Assembly (NCBI RefSeq): GCF_003265345.1
Contig: NZ_QFWW01000038.1
Span: 62,001 to 126,000, forward strand
Direction of reading: 5' to 3'
Length of the DNA stretch: 64,000 bases
Origin: Lentzea terrae
GTDB lineage: Bacteria > Actinomycetota > Actinomycetes > Mycobacteriales > Pseudonocardiaceae
Part shown: positions 62,329-64,000 of the stretch, piece by piece
How the letters are laid out: every line of letters begins with the position of its first letter
Position numbering within the stretch: position 1 is the stretch's first letter
Program-made: the position numbers and the translations under genes
The notes under the pieces: model-generated
Databases searched by the model: none
What the model saw: only the letters and a program-made list of their open reading frames with translations
What the model was told of the DNA's origin: nothing

Positions 62329-62523
62329 TCAGCTCAGCGTGATCACTGCGGCCACCGTGCCCGCTGCCAGGCCCAACAGCAGCGCGAGGCCGAGGACCAG
62401 CCAGACCGACATGGGGGCGGAACGTTCCTCAGGAACCGGGACGGGTACGGCAAATCCGGCATTCGTGCTGGTCGCCTGCGCTCGCAACGCGTCGGTCACC
62501 AGCCGTTCCGGATCGTCCGCCAT
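62329..62523 (-). CDS. Small single-helix membrane protein
   Basis: This 64-residue protein starts MADDPERLVTDALRAQATST. A single hydrophobic helix at the C-terminus (VWLVLGLALLLGLAAGTVAA) is preceded by a Pro/Val linker. I do not know a function. It lies between nagA (four bases upstream) and the DedA gene on the same strand, and all four genes from the ROK kinase on may be one transcript. Confidence 0.7.
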   Translation of the reverse strand: MADDPERLVTDALRAQATSTNAGFAVPVPVPEERSAPMSVWLVLGLALLLGLAAGTVAAVITLS

Positions 62524-62527
62524 CCAC

Positions 62528-63679
62528 CTAGTCCTTGACCCATTCGCCCTTGCTCAGCACGTCTCGCGGCTTCAATTCTGCATCGAGCACCACGATGTCC
62601 GCGGCACATCCCGCCTGGAGCTTGCCGGTGTCGAGGCCGAGCAGCTCCGCGCCGCGGGTCGAGGTGGCGTACGCGGCCTCCACGAGCGACAGTCCGCAGG
62701 CGTTGACGGCGTTGCGGAAGGCCATGTCCATGGTCAGCGTGCTGCCTGCCAGCGCGGCACCGCCTGCCAGCGTCGGCACGCCGTCGACCACGCGGACTTC
62801 TAGCCCGCCGACGTCGTACACGCCGTCGCCCACCCCGGCGGCCGCGATGGCGTCCGTGATGAGGACCGTGCGCTGGAGACCGGCGTGGTGCGCGGCCAGC
62901 CGGACCGCGGTCGGGTGCAGGTGCACCAGGTCGCAGATGAGCTCGACCGTGACGCGTTCGTCGTCCAGCAGCGCGCCGATCGGGCCGGGCTCGCGGTGGT
63001 GCAACGGGCGCATGCCGTTGAACAGGTGCGTCGCCACCGATGCGCCCGCGTCGACGGCAGGACGGACCTGCGCCTCGGTCGCGTCGGTGTGGCCGATGGC
63101 GGCGATGACGCCCGAGTCCACGAGCTGGCGCACGGCACGCACGGCGCCCTCCAGCTCGGGCGCGATGGTGACCATCCGGACGGTGCCCTTGCCCGCGTCG
63201 AGCAGCTTCGTCACCGCGGTCTGCTCCGGCGGGCACAGGATCGCCGGGTCGTGCGCGCCGCAACGTGCGGCGGACAGGAACGGGCCTTCGAGGTGAATGC
63301 CGGCGACGACGCCCTCCTGAACCAGCTCGGCCAGTGCGGACACCTGGTCGGCCAGCTCCGGCACCGGGCGGGAGACCAGCGAGGCCAGCAACGTCGTGGT
63401 GCCGTGCCTGCGGTGCGCGGCCGCGGCCTTGCGCACCTTCGCCGGGTCGCTGCTGGTGAACGCGTCACCGCCGCCCCCGTGGCAGTGGATGTCGACGAAC
63501 CCCGGCACGATCGTGCCGCCGCCGACGTCGGTGGTCGGGCCGTCGGGCGCGGCGCCCTCACCGACCGCGGCGATCCGGCCGTCCCGGACGCTCACCCACC
63601 CGTTCTCGAGCACCCTGTCCGGCGTGACGACCCGACCATTGGTCAGGGTCACGTCGACAGGTCCACCCCACGTGCTCAT
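62528..63679 (-). CDS. nagA: N-acetylglucosamine-6-phosphate deacetylase
   Basis: This 383-residue amidohydrolase starts MSTWGGPVDVTLTNGRVVTP. The metal and active sites are seen in IVPGFVDIHCHGGGGDAFTS, GIHLEGPFLSAARCGAHDP, AAIGHTDATEAQV, THLFNGMRPLHHREPG and VLITDAIAAAG, where the Asp is the catalytic base. It removes acetate from GlcNAc-6-P, feeding glucosamine-6-P to glycolysis or the cell wall. Its start overlaps the ROK kinase stop as ATGA. With the chitinase 3 kb downstream it forms a chitin-use theme. Confidence 0.93.
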   Translation of the reverse strand: MSTWGGPVDVTLTNGRVVTPDRVLENGWVSVRDGRIAAVGEGAAPDGPTTDVGGGTIVPGFVDIHCHGGGGDAFTSSDPAKVRKAAAAHRRHGTTTLLASLVSRPVPELADQVSALAELVQEGVVAGIHLEGPFLSAARCGAHDPAILCPPEQTAVTKLLDAGKGTVRMVTIAPELEGAVRAVRQLVDSGVIAAIGHTDATEAQVRPAVDAGASVATHLFNGMRPLHHREPGPIGALLDDERVTVELICDLVHLHPTAVRLAAHHAGLQRTVLITDAIAAAGVGDGVYDVGGLEVRVVDGVPTLAGGAALAGSTLTMDMAFRNAVNACGLSLVEAAYATSTRGAELLGLDTGKLQAGCAADIVVLDAELKPRDVLSKGEWVKD

Positions 63680-64000
63680 GACGCCTCCAGCATGTCGATG
63701 GCCAGCAGCGCCGCGCCGAGGAAGCCCGCCTCGTCGCCGAGCGCCGCGAGCCGCAGCTCCGGTCGGCGCTGGAAGGCGATCAGCCCGTCCAGCCTTTCCT
63801 CGAGCGGCTCCACCAGCAGATCACCTGCCAGCGCGAGTCCGCCGCCGAGCACCACGGCCTCCGGGCCGAGCAACGTCGCCAGCACCAGGATCCCCCTGGC
63901 GAGCGCGTCCACGGCCTCGTGCCACACGGCGACAGCGTCCTGCTCCCCGGCGGTGACCCTGCGTGCGACTTCAGCGGCGCCGTTGACGGGGGTGCCGGTA
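63676..64000 (-). CDS. ROK-family sugar kinase, C-terminal part
   Basis: The window ends inside this gene; about 107 C-terminal residues are visible in the frame that stops at 63676. GTPVNGAAEVARRVTAGEQD, then DALARGILVLATLLGPEAVV, then LGGGLALAGDLLVEPLEERL match the end of ROK kinases (glucokinase, N-acetylglucosamine kinase). The ATP and zinc motifs lie outside the window. Coupling with nagA suggests it phosphorylates N-acetylglucosamine. Confidence 0.85.
   Translation of the reverse strand, partial: TGTPVNGAAEVARRVTAGEQDAVAVWHEAVDALARGILVLATLLGPEAVVLGGGLALAGDLLVEPLEERLDGLIAFQRRPELRLAALGDEAGFLGAALLAIDMLEAS

Overview
The window is about 70 % GC by eye, uses GTG starts freely, and carries typical Actinobacterial proteins: a mycobacterial-type Dcd, an HspR-controlled dnaK operon, a FadE5-type acyl-CoA dehydrogenase with an EtfD-like partner, LAXTG-type sortase substrates and a type VII secretion-like gene set. 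Protein style and gene order suggest a chromosome of the Pseudonocardiales (Lentzea, Saccharothrix or Amycolatopsis-like). I see no insertion sequence, prophage, CRISPR array or plasmid function, and both ends cut through genes.

Layout. 1-9 kb: an S37 peptidase end, a NYN-type nuclease, a HAD phosphatase, a dienelactone hydrolase, a flavin oxidoreductase, a pentapeptide-repeat membrane protein, an NHLRC2-like thioredoxin/NHL protein, a GroES-like protein and a VanW protein. 9-18 kb: a DUF1206 protein, a chloramphenicol-type exporter that is broken but still has an apparently intact leader-peptide attenuator, a FadE5-like dehydrogenase, a flavin monooxygenase/TetR pair, an orphan LuxR regulator facing a sodium symporter, and small hypotheticals. 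18-27 kb: tRNA-Gly, dcd, a CDF metal exporter, MarR, a LAXTG surface protein, an EtfD-like oxidoreductase, an SMR exporter with TetR, and a DUF4097 lipoprotein. 27-32 kb: dnaK-grpE-dnaJ-hspR with two HspR boxes. 32-40 kb: an NAD-dependent epimerase/TetR pair with twin operators, glyA behind a ZTP-type riboswitch, a flavohemoglobin, a PPOX protein, a DHA2 exporter and a PL6-like lyase. 40-50 kb: clpB with a perfect HspR box, a P450, a 56-residue LANTG protein, a type VII-like triad, pyrE and a SpoU methyltransferase. 50-64 kb: a GH76 enzyme, a sugar cluster (LacI, isomerase, two kinases), two DedA proteins, a glycolate-oxidase-like flavoprotein, a Tat-exported amidohydrolase, a GH18 chitinase, a TetR/monooxygenase pair, nagA and a ROK kinase.

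How the genes connect. HspR from the dnaK operon probably represses both that operon and clpB. The FadE5-like enzyme and the EtfD-like protein probably belong to one beta-oxidation electron path. Chitinase, NagA and the ROK kinase form a chitin/N-acetylglucosamine theme. Several conserved items (dcd, the EtfD-like gene, dnaK to hspR, clpB, flavohemoglobin, pyrE, SpoU) also lie close together in Mycobacterium tuberculosis as I remember that map.

Regulation is the most informative layer. Many starts lie 6-8 bases after a TANNNT -10 hexamer, which implies leaderless mRNAs and fixes several start codons. Other readable controls are a ribosome-arrest attenuator, a ZTP riboswitch, paired palindromic operators, HspR boxes, CRP-like boxes before both LAXTG proteins, and a probable CTG start. 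Eleven convergent gene pairs overlap at their 3' ends, four of them by sharing a four-base palindromic or near-palindromic stop.
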